A DNA stretch of 64,000 nt from Symbiodinium natans (GCA_905221605.1 CAJNDS010002373.1:290001-354000), one strand, 5' to 3'; positions 11,995-24,883 are shown, counted from the first letter of the stretch. Notes: a model not told the origin generated them from the sequence alone. A program made the numbers and translations.

Positions 11995-12273
11995 TCAGGC
12001 TTCAATGACGCAGGCTTGCCAGGGCGATCCGTGACCCATGCTTAATGCTGGTAGCGTCGGACAGTCTTGTCGAGCTTCGAGAATGGCGGCTGAACGGTGA
12101 TACAGTAGAGTGGAAGCATTCCATCTGATGTCTTGTGCCGCCTGGCATATTCTCCTCACCTCCTCGCGTGCAACTAAAGCAACGAGCTTGATATCGTTTA
12201 GGCAAGCAGCCAGCGCGTTCACGTGCACTGAGTGCGTTCGCCTGTCATCGGCTTGGCATAGAAGGGCTGTCAC
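11995..12273 (-). CDS. Unrecognised coding segment
   Basis: Open frame including ALAACLNDIKLVALVAREEV then RRICQAAQDIRWNASTLLYH. Helical and charged, it looks like genuine protein. It could be a 5' exon of the same minus-strand gene as the segment at 11.1-11.3 kb. No domain is recognised and exon limits are unknown. Confidence 0.35.
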   Translation of the reverse strand: MTALLCQADDRRTHSVHVNALAACLNDIKLVALVAREEVRRICQAAQDIRWNASTLLYHRSAAILEARQDCPTLPALSMGHGSPWQACVIEA

Positions 12274-12549
12274 GTGAAACAGTCGTACTGTCAGAGATTT
12301 CTGGATGAGGATCGTACAGCATACACCTACAAGTGCTTGCTCTGAGAATAGCCCCTAAGCATGCGGTCGCGACTGGGCAACCCCTCCGCGCCCTAGAAAC
12401 TGCTCCGCATCATTGGCGAAGGCCACGGCGAGATCCAATGCTGCCTCGCATTTGCAGAGGTCATCTTAGGATGCCGTCTTCTTGCACAATGAGCAATCCC
12501 CAGTCTCATGCTCGAATCTATAGGGTCAAGTCAAGATCTAACAATGAAA

Positions 12550-12765
12550 TTACTTCCGAAACGCTTCGCCCTCAATTCGCCCTCTTTGCCTGAGCGTCAC
12601 CTGCTTGGTACAGCGCCACCGCCTGCAGTTGCCATCCGGGATAGTTGGACCCACGCGTATGAACAACTGATGAATTTTGAGGTTAAGCAGGACATCTTCG
12701 TTAGTCTTGGCTCTGGATTCTCTAAGCTGAGCAACGCGCGTGAAAACTGCATGTGTGGATGCCAC
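12550..12765 (-). CDS. Unrecognised coding segment
   Basis: Contains VAQLRESRAKTNEDVLLNLK then IHQLFIRVGPTIPDG. A TTGCTCAG acceptor precedes LRESRAK. Protein-like composition; function unknown. Confidence 0.35.
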   Translation of the reverse strand: MASTHAVFTRVAQLRESRAKTNEDVLLNLKIHQLFIRVGPTIPDGNCRRWRCTKQVTLRQRGRIEGEAFRK

Positions 12766-12799
12766 ATAAGACCGAGGCCGTCCTAACCCGCCTCTTGCG

Positions 12800-15700
12800 T
12801 CATGGCATCCAGGTCCAGCACAGGAAGCAGACCCCCAGGTGCCGAGACGGATCGCAATAGCCGTGGGGCCTGGGATTTGCTAGGTGGGATGGGTTTGTAG
12901 ATGTTTGTCTGCACTCTAACACGTTTTGGAGGTCGTATTTCAGGGTTTGGAGGGCCGGGGGGGGGGAGGGGGAGGCTTTCAGCCCTTGCCTTGCACGGAT
13001 TTCAAAAACGAGCCCAACGCGAAGACAGAGTTCGCACACCCCGTGCACAGCTTTTCATTTTGCATGAACCGACACAGAGAAGAAACACTGGAAAGACGCA
13101 GGCGCTGCAGGCGCCTAAGGTTTAAGTTCATGCCTCAGCTAAGTTCTGCTGATCGATGCAGCCAGCCTCTTCTTGATGCCGCCATGCGTGCACCACCTGC
13201 CAAGCTCAAGTGGCAGTGCGGCAAAGGACCCAGAGTGCCGATAGAAGCACGCTATACAAATGCAAACGGATCTTTGTCTGGTGCCCGGACTCAAGCCAAT
13301 GCGTTGGTTACCGAGAATTTAGCAGCAAGTTGGGCAAGTCGGGGCAAACCTGTTCGGGGCGCGACCACGGTTTCCGAGACCCTGCTCAAGCCTCCGTGTC
13401 CGAGTGCGGCATGGCTGCAGCGCAAGGCTAAAGGGTTGGGGTCCGAGTGCGAGTGGGCTGAAGTAGGGCTTGGAGTGTGGGGTGAGAGTGCCCCGACCCC
13501 GCAGGCTAGCATTCTTGGCACTCTGTGTCGCATAAACTGATAAGCTCAGGCTGGTCAGAGTCCAGAGTCTTGGAGCAGGCTATATGGTTGAGATCCTGGT
13601 TGAGGGAAGCTCAGCATGTGGAGCCGAAACTGCAATCAAGGTGGGTCTTGACCCCCCCCTCCAACACCAAATGGCGCTCGATTCGTAGGGAAACACCCAA
13701 AAACAGCAAGCCCTCGGGCCACCGCTGCAGGCCGTCATCCTCACGGCAGCACTCCCGCCCAAACTGTGTCCAGGGAGTGCAGGGATCGTTGCCACAGAAG
13801 CAGCCTTTGGGGCTTAGCCCTAGGCTTTGGGTGTCCTCTTGAAGGTTGACAAAAAGCTATCCTCGCAAGTTGCTGTGCTGGTTTTTAAGAGGTTGTGTAG
13901 GAAGGCTTTTGGGGATCCGGATGGCTTAAGCCGGCTGAGGGTTCTTAGTTTGCAAAGCGAAAAGAGCAAAAAAACATTCCAGGAAGCACTCCTGAAGTCC
14001 TGCAACCCTCAATTATCCTCAATTCCCCAAAGCCCGTACTGACAAGGATTCTCTAGCTCCTATACGAGAACTAGATCCTGAAGTGGAGGTGAAGCCTGCA
14101 ATGCAACTGCACAGCCCAAGAACGACAACATTAGCAGCACGTGTTCTCGGCAGTGGGGTTCTCCGTTCCCTGGGGTGGTTGGTGAGTGGAGCTTCCGCCA
14201 AACCTCTGATGCAAAGGACATACCCGACATTGTTTGTTGCAATGTCCCAGAACTCCGCCCAGCTGCCACACATCCCAGCCCTAAGCCCCACAGCGGAACA
14301 GCCATGAGGAGCAGACTGCCATCCAAGGATAAGTTCCTCACGCGGCAAGGAGCCTGGCGCGACGATTCTTAAGCACAAAGGGCCCTTGAAGGAACAGACA
14401 CGCAACTCAAGTGGAATTGACGCACAAGTCTTGGAAGAATTCTTTGGGGGTAGGAGCCAGCTTCGCTTCCGGCGAAGTTCGGAAAATAAACCAGACATTA
14501 TATAAAGGAGATTACGAAAAAGTGGCTGGCAGCCTTTGCGCCCAGCAAAACCCTAGAGCGTTCTGCTGAAGTTCTAAAGATTCCCAGCAACATCCAGCAC
14601 CTACAGTGTTACTACAGGGCCCTGTTCCACCAAGACCCAAGGGGCCATGAGCTCGAGGCCGTAGGACTCCAACTTGTGGAGGCCGCCTCAAGGGTCGGAG
14701 AGTATTTTGGAGCTGGTGGTGGTTCAGCATTGAACCGCGGTAGGGCGCGTAGGTTCGTGTAGGTGTGGGCCACCAGCCCAATACCATCGTGCTCTCATCC
14801 AGCATGCTGTGGATTAGAAGCATGTGGAGTCGGTATTCCTTTACATGTCGTACCTGATGGCATCTCTAATCCAATACGCTATGCTAGAAGCTTAGAAGCC
14901 GTGCCAAATGAAACGCAAAATCCGTCGTCCTATTTTGCATTATGAGACGTCTGCCGTTCAGGCACAGCCGGCACCTAACCAGGTTTGGGTTAGCGGCCCA
15001 CACCTCCTTTCACGCTCACCGGTTCCAAACTGGTGGCCCGCAGGCACTGAGGAGTTCAGTGATTTGGGACTCTACATCGGACCAGCTGTTGCAATGTCAA
15101 GCGGCTGACTCTGTGGGAGTTCGAGCTGCTGCGACTCCCATCGGTGCCGGGCATTGTGGGCACCGTGGCGCGGCGGCCTGGGCGGGAGACCTGCGCACGC
15201 GCGATTTCGTGGGCTTCTGTCCGTTTAGGCGACTATGCTCCCGGAGGCCCCAAAACCGAGGCATAATATTGTCTACAAGGTCTTGCCCGTGTGACCTCTG
15301 CATACCGCTCTGCAAGTCACCCCACCTGAGAACCTCCGATCTGCGCAAAGCCCCTGCCTGAACCCACCCGCCCCCAGCACCCGGCCAGCTCCCCGGCCAC
15401 TAACAAGCCAGAACTGCACAAAGCGCCACTCCTTGGCAGCCGCTTGGATTTGGCGCTTCCAACTCAAGAAGAATCTTGTATGTGACTGCATGTGTTGTAC
15501 AGTGCTTGAAGGCTGTCTGGAAGTTTGAGCGGCTTCGTGCATGAGTAGATGGATTGGTTATCGCTGGAGAGTGGATGGCGTTTTGAGAGGCTTTGGATGA
15601 TTTCGGCTTTCGCGACCACCCTCGGCCCCGAACTTCAGAACCACGACACCAAATTTAACACCGCAAGGTCAATCAAGCCCTAAATCGAAAACAGCCCTGA

Positions 15701-17290
15701 ACCATACAAACCAGACGCACATGAGATGGGTCCGGTGCAACTCTGATGTCAGGGAGCCGCGATGCAAGCTCCACACCCGCATCTTCTGGACGTCCGCCGA
15801 GCAGGAACCAAGGTAGCTCGATTTGCTTGCCCACCTTCACTGGAACTTATTTTGGGCAGTGTGGCGCCTGGCCCTAGTTCTCAGAGCCGTGATCGATCGG
15901 CAAAACTTTTCTGTACGTGCCGGCCTATGTGGCCCGGACGGTTTGCATCTGAGACACGCAGGCGCGCGTCGACAATAGAAGGTCCAGCCCGGGGAAAATC
16001 TTCTGACGACCTCAGGGAAGCATTCTCTGAATCGGTACATCAGCACCGTCAAGCCCTGAAGTCTTAGGAGCTGCACTTCGCATGCTGAACTCTCAGGCCA
16101 AGGCCTTGGCAGCACCCCCCCCCCCCCCCACCTGACCTTGTCAGCTTCCCGAAACACAAAATATGACCCTTGGGCCCAGCAAAGCTTAAATTTCTTGAAG
16201 TCCCTGAGCGAGTTGATAGGTAACCATACCTACTAGTGACTAGTGCGAGGGGCAGGTTCCCGCCTCCGGCACTCTCTGGTAAGGCCAGCTGCTCCTCGAC
16301 CCATTGTCGGACCTCATCCCAGGTTGCTTTGCCTCAGTTCGGCCGTCAAATTTGGCCTGTCGTCATGCCCTAGATTTACCTCGTTCAACTTCTTGCAAAG
16401 CCAGCTGCAGTACCCTTAGAACCCCCCTCCCGTCAAGCTTCGGCCTCTGAAAGCTCCGGCACCCGTGGACCATCTTGAAACCACAGGAAAAACTTCAGGA
16501 TCCGCGTGCACCAAAAAAACACAGCCCTTTCTGCTAAACCCATGGAACTAAACCATGAATAAACCATGAATCGGGAACCAGCGAAAAGGAGCCCGGCCTC
16601 CCTTCACTGCGTTTCGGCGGGATTCGCCGATTCTCCGAACATCTCGAAAGCTTCGGAAACTTTTTTGCACTTCTTCGGCTTTGCGTCTAAGCGGCTCTGT
16701 GTGTCTGGCATGGAGTCTCTGGGGCTCTCAAAGGCACGGGCGTTGGCGGCGCGGACGGCGCGGAGCTCCTCCCGCAGCTCCTGGAGCTGCCTCCAGATGC
16801 CTGGGGGCGAACCCAGCCATCTTCATATGGAAGGCATATTTATACACATATATAGAAGCATCTTATAAAGCGATTGTTCCAGGCGAGAGGCGCTCTCACC
16901 TGTGTTCAAAGTTTCGGCTGAGGAGGGAGCCTACAGAGTCCTAGAGCTTTTTACATTCTCATGGAGCTCCTCCTTTCCTGCAGAGCCTGGCTACGGGTTT
17001 CCCCTTGTCCAGTTTGGCCATCTTATTCAGCCGGCGTCACTTCCCAAACTCAAGCGGCTCTTCTCAACCCCAAGCCCCTGAACAAAACCTGGTGCTTGCA
17101 CGCGGAGCGTCCGGGATGGGTCCTGGGGCTTGCTAAAGTCTCCACCGCCTGCCAAAGTTCTGCGGATGGTGTCGTGATCAATGTGCCGCAACTGACCACA
17201 GAAGCCTTGAGCATCCTAAACCGTGCAGATCAAGTCCGAAGATGTGAGCCCAACCAGGCTTCGAAAAGGCAATATAGGTTTATACAGGGC
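12800..17290. other. No convincing gene
   Basis: A 204-codon plus-strand frame at 12926-13540 is Arg/Ala/Gly-rich and unconvincing. A minus-strand stretch near 15.85-16.1 kb (LRLQGLTVLMYRFRECFPEV) is a faint exon candidate. A C15 run lies at 16115. Confidence 0.45.
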
Positions 17291-17827
17291 TCAAGGCTGA
17301 CTGTTGGCGGCTGTTCGGAAGGAACCGCGGGCTTTGGGGCTTAGGAGTCGTGGCATCATGTCCAGTATCTGGGGAGCGATCAAAATCGCATCAGCAAACG
17401 CCAAAGGCCCCAAACCCTCAGTGCATTTAGTGCGGCCTGTGGGGGCGGCCCCCAGCCCTTTGTCAAGTCGTCCGGCGCGCAGCAGGTCTGGGCAGGGTGG
17501 AAGCAGTGTACGCAATGGACGCGATGAGGCTCGGTTGCAGCTGACTTTGCACGAGAAGCCATAAAAAGAGCATAGACTCTCACAGACGGCAGCCACCTCA
17601 AACGTCCATACTCCGCCGAAGCATTCTCTCCGTCCACGCGGGAAGCCTGTGACAGAATGGAAATGTTGAAGGGCTCTTCGAGGTTTTCTTTGAGCGGTTA
17701 CCCTGCTTTGACTGGAGGCCGAGTAGCGTACTTTCTGGAGTGTTGTTGCAGTGTTTGCGTTTCTGTTGCTGCTTGGGGGAGTTGAGAAGGAGAGGGGCGA
17801 AAGGAACTTGCAAACCCAACCCCACAA
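17291..17827 (-). CDS. Long open frame, weak coding candidate
   Basis: A 178-codon frame containing LGPLAFADAILIAPQILDMM near its end, which faintly recalls AWAFA..APQLLDAI of OPR repeats. The rest is Arg/Ser/Cys-rich and could be chance. Confidence 0.2.
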   Translation of the reverse strand: MWGWVCKFLSPLSFSTPPSSNRNANTATTLQKVRYSASSQSRVTAQRKPRRALQHFHSVTGFPRGRRECFGGVWTFEVAAVCESLCSFYGFSCKVSCNRASSRPLRTLLPPCPDLLRAGRLDKGLGAAPTGRTKCTEGLGPLAFADAILIAPQILDMMPRLLSPKARGSFRTAANSQP

Positions 17828-18095
17828 TCAACAGAGCGCCCTTCCAACCCCAACCATTACAAAGGCCAAGGTGCGGGGATCGCAGCAAGCCTTGGCCAGG
17901 GGGTTGCGGATCTGCTCACTCTACCCCTCCCAAAAAGCAAGGGGGGAAAAACAACTCTCGTCTCTTGCTGTCACTTATTTTGCCCCCTCCGACTTCTCCC
18001 ACCTTGCAACTGGTCTCTGTGGACCGAGCACGCCGGTCCCAACCTCAGCGGCTAAGACGTCTGGATTGTTGTGACGTCGGACTTCACGATTCCCG

Positions 18096-18557
18096 TTAAG
18101 TTTCAGGAGGCTTCAGGATTCGGAGCTTCGTACGCCTTCCAGGTTTGAATTCTTGGAGGTGGCCCCAGGCCCCTGCGAACAGGCAAGGCCCATCACCACT
18201 CCATGACACAGATTCTGTTTGCATATCAATGCCACATGCGCCATGCAAGATCCATGGCACTTCGCCAGAGATAACAATGAATCCCTGCAGTAGAATGCGG
18301 AGTAATTTTTCACTTCCGATGCAAAGTGCAGAACTGCCCCTGCACCGTTTTGTGTGTCCATTGAGGAAAGCGGCAGTGTGCCACCACCGAGCTATGACTG
18401 GCCGCGAAGCCTCGCCTGGTGAGTGTGGCAACCAAGCCCTACAGAGCGTGTGTGATTGCGCTTGTGCTGTGACTTCTGCTACGCTGGCTCCACCCTGGCA
18501 TCTGCAATGAAGCTTCTCCGAAAGATGGCGGCGCAACCACACGAACAGATCATCCAA
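18096..18557 (-). CDS. Open frame, weak coding candidate
   Basis: A 153-codon frame with GSEKLLRILLQGFIVISGEV then PWILHGACGIDMQ in its middle. No family, and a long opposing frame exists from 18456. Uncertain. Confidence 0.2.
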   Translation of the reverse strand: MDDLFVWLRRHLSEKLHCRCQGGASVAEVTAQAQSHTLCRAWLPHSPGEASRPVIARWWHTAAFLNGHTKRCRGSSALCIGSEKLLRILLQGFIVISGEVPWILHGACGIDMQTESVSWSGDGPCLFAGAWGHLQEFKPGRRTKLRILKPPET

Positions 18558-20680
18558 AGCTCGTTTCGGAGGTTAAAATGCATTCACTCGCTGTTGCTGC
18601 CGTCCCCTACATCATCCGCAACCCAGGCCAATCCACAGGTCACAGCCACCCACAGCATGCAAAAAGCCACACTAGATGATCTTCTGGCATCCCTACAAGA
18701 AGGAAGAACGGAAAGGATGCCCCAAAGCCCAAAGCTGGGGCCCGAAACAAGTGGTCTTCTTTTGGCAACATCATCCCCCTCCAATATCGCCACTAATATC
18801 TGGACGAATTCTCAGGAGTCCAAGGCTATGCTTGGTAGCCAGATCCAGGATTTGCCCAAGGAGCTGCAGAGGTATGCAGCGACGCAGGTCGGCAGGCAGC
18901 AAGCCTCGAATGAAAATAAAAGAAAGGCAAACATTAAACAACACAAAGGGGTGCTTTAGATGAGAGGCATGTCTCGGAGCAGCCTCCCAACTCTCCGTAT
19001 ACTTTCGGGATGGTCTTTGCCACTCTTGAGCAGGCCCTGTGGTGCTTCGTAAGACATAGCTGACAAGCAGCGCGCTCCACAAGATGCAAGACAGTCCCTT
19101 TCTGACCTGACGCCGGAACATTCTAAATGTGCGGCACTGCCGTCCAACACCACCATAAATTAAGCCAGACAGTTCGCCATCAACCTGGTCCTCGTGCAAG
19201 CTCTTAGGAACAAAGCTTTGAAACAGAAATGTTGCTTCGGCTCCTTCATTCGAACTACAAGCACCCCAAAGCGCCTTGCAGTGAACCTGCAACGTTAGAA
19301 GCCTGTACTCCATGTACCCCTATAAGATCAGTCTGAAACCCCCTCTCCGACCATGGGGCTGCGCGGCTTAGGCCGGCTCCGGCCGGCCCAGCGGGGGGGT
19401 GGTGGAGCCCCAGCTGTGCGGGGAGGTCGCAAAGGTGGCCAGACCTCCGCCTGCCGGGCTTCTTGGTAGGTTGCTGCTTCAGTTTGTGGGAAGCCAATTG
19501 TTTCTAGAGTCTCGAGGGCTTTTTGATTGGAGCCTCTTTGTTGTCTCAAGCCGAAGAGGTTGGGGGGCTCCCGATATTCCGCGGGGGGAGCCGAAAATGT
19601 ACAACTCCAGGTAGGAAGACTAGACGAGAGCATGGAGGGAACGAAGGCTGGAATGATTTGTTGTGGTTTGGCGTCTTGAGCGAGGTTGGGGGGATCAGGA
19701 TCCGAGGTTCCGCAGGATGGGGGTTAGGGCCAAGGGGTGAAAATAGGTTCAGTACCTGCGAACGGCTCGAGCGATACGAGCTCCCCGTGTGCCTCGAACT
19801 CCAGCCAGCTTCTCGCATACTCCTTCATCGCGAAATCGCAACGTGCACTTTTGTTCAACCCTAAGAAGGTCTGACTCTAACATGCTCTATTTGAACTTCC
19901 AACCCGTCGGTCTATATTGGTGCCGGCCATCGGCCTATCAAGTGCAACATGCAGCAGACCAGCGGTGCACGCTTAGCCATCCAGCAAGCTTACAATAGCC
20001 GTGCACGCAGCAGGGCACCTCCAGATCCTCCACGTCAAAGGGCCAGGGCGTGGCATCCAAGCAATCCTTGGCCTCAATTGGAGGTATCTCGTTTGCATTG
20101 AGGGCTCACAAAAGCATGTGACCATCCTGTGCGTCTGGTCAGAGAAGGCAGCGGGAGTCAGCACCTACAGTAGAGGGTTGGGGGTTGGGGGCTTGGTAGG
20201 TACTTACGGCTTCTGTTGAAGGTAATCTAGCGAGCTTCAGGCACCATAGTGCTTCTGCCCAAGTTCGATTGTTGCTGCAGTTGCCCAAGTGGGCTCCTTC
20301 GATCCTGAGCGCTGCTCCCCTTTTGCCCTTACATTGGCCTTGTAAAGAAGCAGCCGCATGCGCCGCGCTCGCCGCGCGGATTGCCGCAGGAGCTGCTCTG
20401 AGGTTGGGAATGCGAAGCTGTAGTACAACCTTCGTAGTCTGTCGAGCATAAAATGAATCTGTCAGGTTCGGTGGTAGATGTCCCTTACAAATGTCATGTT
20501 CCGAGCCGGTGGGCTTTATTTATTATGGACTGCGAAGCCCGAAACGCACCAACTATCCCAAATCTTCAAGGCCTGAGGTTTGACCATGGCTTCAGATGTG
20601 CGTTAGGAGCTACGAGAGGGGTCTTCAAATGCAACTTCAGCGTTTTTGCTCGTGAGCTTCAGAGGTCGTTTCGGCAGGCA

Positions 20681-20902
20681 TCAGCGGGTCTTGGAGGCCA
20701 TGGCCCACAGCATGAACATGTCGTGCTGCCGAGAATGAAAATCCATCCATCCTCGTTCCTGATTTCCATGCACACGGCCTTTCAATTCCTCGAAACTTTT
20801 CTCCTCATCCACTTCCAAATGTTGCCTATCCCTCTGAGAAATTGCCTCTCTGGTGCAGTCACGGAACGAGCACAGCAAGTCTGTGGCCAGCGTCCCAGGC
20901 AC
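20681..20902 (-). CDS. Coding segment with an OPR-like W motif
   Basis: Reads CTREAISQRDRQHLEVDEEK then SFEELKGRVHGNQERG and ends HDMFMLWAMASKTR and a stop. FMLWAMASK resembles ANTLWAMAT of OPR-like repeats. Protein-like composition. It could belong to another member of the 29-42 kb gene's family. Confidence 0.35.
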   Translation of the reverse strand: MPGTLATDLLCSFRDCTREAISQRDRQHLEVDEEKSFEELKGRVHGNQERGWMDFHSRQHDMFMLWAMASKTR

Positions 20903-21511
20903 ACAGAGCGTTTCGACTGATCAGGAAGGTCGGCAACATTCGGCAACCATATGAACTGGACGGTACATACAGGGGTGCTTTTGCCCCTTCACGAAGTATA
21001 CGGGATCTCAGGTCGCACGTGAGTCAAACAAAAGAGGCGGTCGTTTTTTTCGTATAGTCAGTGTCGTCTTTTGCCATGGTGCACAACTTGCTTGCGGCAA
21101 ACAAATCCGGCTATCCCGCAAGCATCGCCTGACTCCTTCAACGAGGACTTACAGGGCCGGCCTGTCAGCAGCTCAAGCAAAGAGGGCTCACGCCGGCAGA
21201 GCCTGGCAATACTTTTCATTGCTTTGCAAAGTCGGAGAATTGTGGAGGTTGAAGAGAATTAATTGGGCTCAAGCTTTGAGACGAGGCAAGTCCAAGTCCA
21301 CCGTGCTTCAAGCAAGCTTGAAGATTCCGACTTTAAGAAGCTTTTGTGAGGCAAGAGATCTTTTGCGTGCCTGGAAAGGCAGAGGATTCTGTAGGATGCT
21401 TACAGCTTGTTCTGCTGCGAGCAGCCAGAAATACAATGGAGCCGCACGCAAAGGTAGGCAGATCAAAGCAAGAATCGCATACAATCGCATACATGCTGCC
21501 TGCACTCAGAC

Positions 21512-21934
21512 TCAAGTCTTCGGAAACGAGTAGGGTGCGCTGACCGAACACGTGCACAAAGACAGTGACTTCGAGCACGAGGCTTCATGGAGCCTGGAAA
21601 CCCCGAGCTGCCTCTCTTTCTGCACAAGCTTCTCCAGCAGCTTCCAGGACGGGGAGCTTGCTCGGCTGGCGTTGCCTTCAGTGGGGTTTCGCGGGGGCCT
21701 TACTGCCCCCCGACTGAAAAGGAACAGACATTGGGCGTTCGGCGTTCGGCTTTCGTGATTCGTGCCAGGCTGCTTGGGTGGGATTGCGAAAGCAGAACAA
21801 AAGCGGTCAAAGAGTGGTCTGCCAACTGGCTTGTCAAAGGGCTTTGGAGAGCGGTGTACTAAGGCAAAGGCAAAGGACTCCAGGCCTTTTTGCTTCGAGG
21901 TTCGACCTTTCTGTTCACTTTCTACAATGTCCAC
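21512..21934 (-). CDS. Unrecognised coding segment
   Basis: The frame includes DIVESEQKGRTSKQKGLESF then AFALVHRSPKPFDKPVGRPL and LEKLVQKERQLGVSRLHEA. SFAFAL faintly recalls the OPR core. No ATG opens this frame and exon limits are unknown. Confidence 0.3.
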   Translation of the reverse strand: MDIVESEQKGRTSKQKGLESFAFALVHRSPKPFDKPVGRPLFDRFCSAFAIPPKQPGTNHESRTPNAQCLFLFSRGAVRPPRNPTEGNASRASSPSWKLLEKLVQKERQLGVSRLHEASCSKSLSLCTCSVSAPYSFPKT

Positions 21935-23209
21935 TTTCTATCCGCTTCTGTACCCACAAGCATCCTCATCATGTGGACATGTCTGTGGCCCTTATAACTC
22001 TGCCACTTCGCTGGTCTCATCGCGGGCGAGCATGGACTTTCCATCTTCTGCAGAGCCCAGAATTCGCGGTAAGTCCTCCATGGATCTCAAGGGCTTCAGA
22101 CTCGGCATGGAGATCAAAAAGGATCTGACCCTCAAACCCTAAACCTCGCAGAACACAAGGATGCCAACATTCTCACAACTGAGTCGACTTCGAAGACGGG
22201 GTCTCCAAGTCTGGGGATCAACGAGGGTTTGGCTTCCATGAGCGCATGATGTGCCCGCATCTTGGGTTCCTGAACAACCCCGAAAACACTCGAAAACATC
22301 GAACTGCCCAAAGCTCCATGGCGTCCTCCACCAGGTGGAACCACCAGTTGTCCATCCATGTGCATTTGCAGTAGAGAGTGGCCGCCTACCGTGCTTCAGG
22401 GGCGGAGGTGTCGGTTCTTGTGTCTTGGCTGCGGGGTCGTGGCTTTCTGGATGTTGTCTTACAGGATCGACGAGCAACGGAGATTTTCGGCTGCACTAAA
22501 TGTTGCTGGGTGCCATGGCTGAACCATCCGAACTATCTTGAGGCATTGGGGGTGGGGCCTTTTCTGTTCACCCGATGTGCCTTTCCATCCTCCTGGGCCG
22601 TGAGCATCGGCGCTGCCAGGAGGAAGAGGAGCCAGCCTCCCCGGAGCCCTGCAGGCAGAGTTTGAGCATTCAAGGTTCCATGGTGGTTCCTGAACAACAT
22701 ACGGCCCCTCGATAAGAGAAACCCTGTCACGAAGAGACAGAAGGCATGGATACCTAACTTCCTGCATCGCCCCCGAACACCTTTGAACCCGGTAAACTCC
22801 TTACGAGTGTAGCTCCCGGATTGTTAGCCGACGCACCTCCCGCCATGGCCACATCATGGGGCTGGAGGATGGGGGAGGACGGTTAGGACTGTCCCACACA
22901 GAGACGCCTCGAGTCGGTTCAGTCTTAAACATGGGGCTCAACAGAGGTGGAGTTGGCTTGGGATGGCTTTGGGAGGTTTAGAGTTTTGGGATGGGGCATC
23001 GCTTGAAGTGGCTCCATGTTTACAGCTGCGAAGTCCTGTGAAGTGTCAGGGACCATGCTTTGTGCGGGTTGAAAGCTGAGAGGGAGCTGCCGAGCCAGCT
23101 ATGAACAGCGAGAGGCCAAACTGTTTGCGTCAAGCCAGTCTTGATATCCTCAAATGACTACATCCCTCGAAAGTCAACACCCGTAACGTCGACTAATCTC
23201 CGACTCTAC

Positions 23210-23566
23210 CTCCTAGCAGACTAGCAGATGGGACGTATAACATCTGATTCTGAGGGCGCTCGGGGACCAAGCCCTTTTCCACTGTCGGGCTCTCATCCCA
23301 TGGCGGCAGCTCGGCGCCATCGTGGACCGTCCACACATCAACTGCAAAGGCACTCGCCCTGACAGGCAGGTGGGAGGTCTGGAAGCAAGAGCGGGCATGG
23401 ACATGATGAGAATCGTTGCGGGCACAATCTGCCAACTGGAGTTAACTTGTTGATTGAATTCAAGCTCACATGAGATGCTGTCCCATGCGTACGATGGTAA
23501 GCTTCCAATCCTCAGCCCAAGCTGCATATCTTTGGGCGTCACGTGCCACAAGGCCTCGCGCAGGTC
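23210..23566 (-). CDS. Two-exon gene fragment, unknown product
   Basis: Exon A (23403-23566) starts after a CTAG acceptor and reads DLREALWHVTPKDMQLGLRI and on to PATILI. A 44-nt GT-AG intron (23359-23402) with a strong pyrimidine tract follows. Exon B (23210-23358) continues in phase as ASAFAVDVWTVHDGAELPPW and then DESPTVEKGL, to a GTAGAG donor. The two frames differ, and removing the intron makes them continuous, which is good evidence for real coding sequence. A slight resemblance of TPKDMQLGLRI to the histone H3 C-terminus is judged coincidental. More exons are expected on both sides. The family is not recognised. Confidence 0.5.
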
Positions 23567-24661
23567 CTAGGCGCTTGTTCCCCCAACTCTGTCTGGACTT
23601 TCTTGGGCTTGGTTGGGCCTGGTTGCAGAGCACTTGAACAAGACCTCACAGATCGAACGCACACCTCGCATCAAAGCTCACAAGGCCTGAAACATGAAAT
23701 TCCATGTCACCTGGCTGTGGGTCTTTGAAGTTCTTAGGTGTGGAGCATGGGTGCTACCAGTAGGGGCTAGGACGGAATGTTGAAGGGCTGTCGTCGGTGA
23801 CTTGAAACTATTCTCTTGAGCTTCCCCTTGAAAAGCAGCTGAAGCACCGCCGGCAGAGCCACTCGAGCGATCTGCTCCGCACCCCGAGCATCCTGAAAGC
23901 CCAGGCCTCTGCGGTGGTATAGGCACATAGGATCACGTAGGCCTACACTGGGGCCCTAGACTCGCCTAACGACTTCCTCCCTTCCCATCACCACTGAAGT
24001 CTTCAGGCCACACGCTCTTTTTGTTTCGCCACCAAACAAGACCAACCAATCAGACTGACATTTACAAGCACCTGCATTCCTAGCTAGTTGCACCGTTTCG
24101 GCTGTAAGGGTCTGTCTGGGGCTCTGGGGCCCGTCTGAGCAAATACTCCTAACTAAGATGCTAAGAACCTTTGTTTCACCAGACTCTTTCTGTATTGCGG
24201 GGATTCGCTCTTTCCGCATTCACGCCAATCGACGACAATCGACGGGCGGGAACCCTAAACTACAGCAAATTACAGCAATCAGCCAGGTATGGGACCCCCT
24301 TCCAGAGGCCCAGGCTGTAGCGATGGAGGAAATTGCGCTTGCACCAGCAGATGTCCGAGGCATAGACACGCTCCACCTTGTTTGCTCACCCGTCAGACTC
24401 CTATTTTGCATCTTCCTGATTGCTCTACAAGATTGCAGGTGGCCAACATATGTATGTCTGCGTGCATATTCCGGAAGATGCTTTCGCGACACGAGCACAG
24501 TAACCCAAGCCGAGCAGCGGTGTAGCGACGATCGCTCACCTCGAGACATGCTCTGTGGTGCTCTCGGATTGCGGGGCACAGAATGTCATGTTCTGGTGTG
24601 GTCCTTCGCTGTAGATTTGTTAATGCCGTAAAGTATTTTAAGACATTTTAAGTAAGGGCTT

Positions 24662-24883
24662 CTAAACCACCATGGAACATGCCGGGTTCCATCTGCAAGC
24701 AAGATTCCGTCGGATGTCCGACGGAAGCAGACTGTACTCGGATCCTTCGGCTAGTCTGGACAGGAAGGCCACGCAAGAAACAGTTGCAGTTGAATAGCTA
24801 GTTTCCTCCGCACGGCGGAGTCCTCTACAACAAGAAACAGCAAAAACAGCCAAGGCCCTTCGACTGATGAAGGAGCAGCGCAT
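24662..24883 (-). CDS. Unrecognised coding segment
   Basis: The frame includes RRALAVFAVSCCRGLRRAEE then FLSRLAEGSEYSLLPSDIRR. Weak candidate exon; nothing else in 23.95-25.4 kb looked coding. Confidence 0.2.
   Translation of the reverse strand: MRCSFISRRALAVFAVSCCRGLRRAEETSYSTATVSCVAFLSRLAEGSEYSLLPSDIRRNLACRWNPACSMVV

Noticed and set aside
12926-13540. 204-codon plus-strand open frame
   Set aside because: Arg/Ala/Gly-rich, begins in a poly-G region and shows no motif; length is near the upper end expected by chance in this many frames.
23490-23566. Histone H3-like C-terminus (TPKDMQLGLRI)
   Set aside because: Only the PKDxQL core agrees and the sequence after it is unlike any histone.
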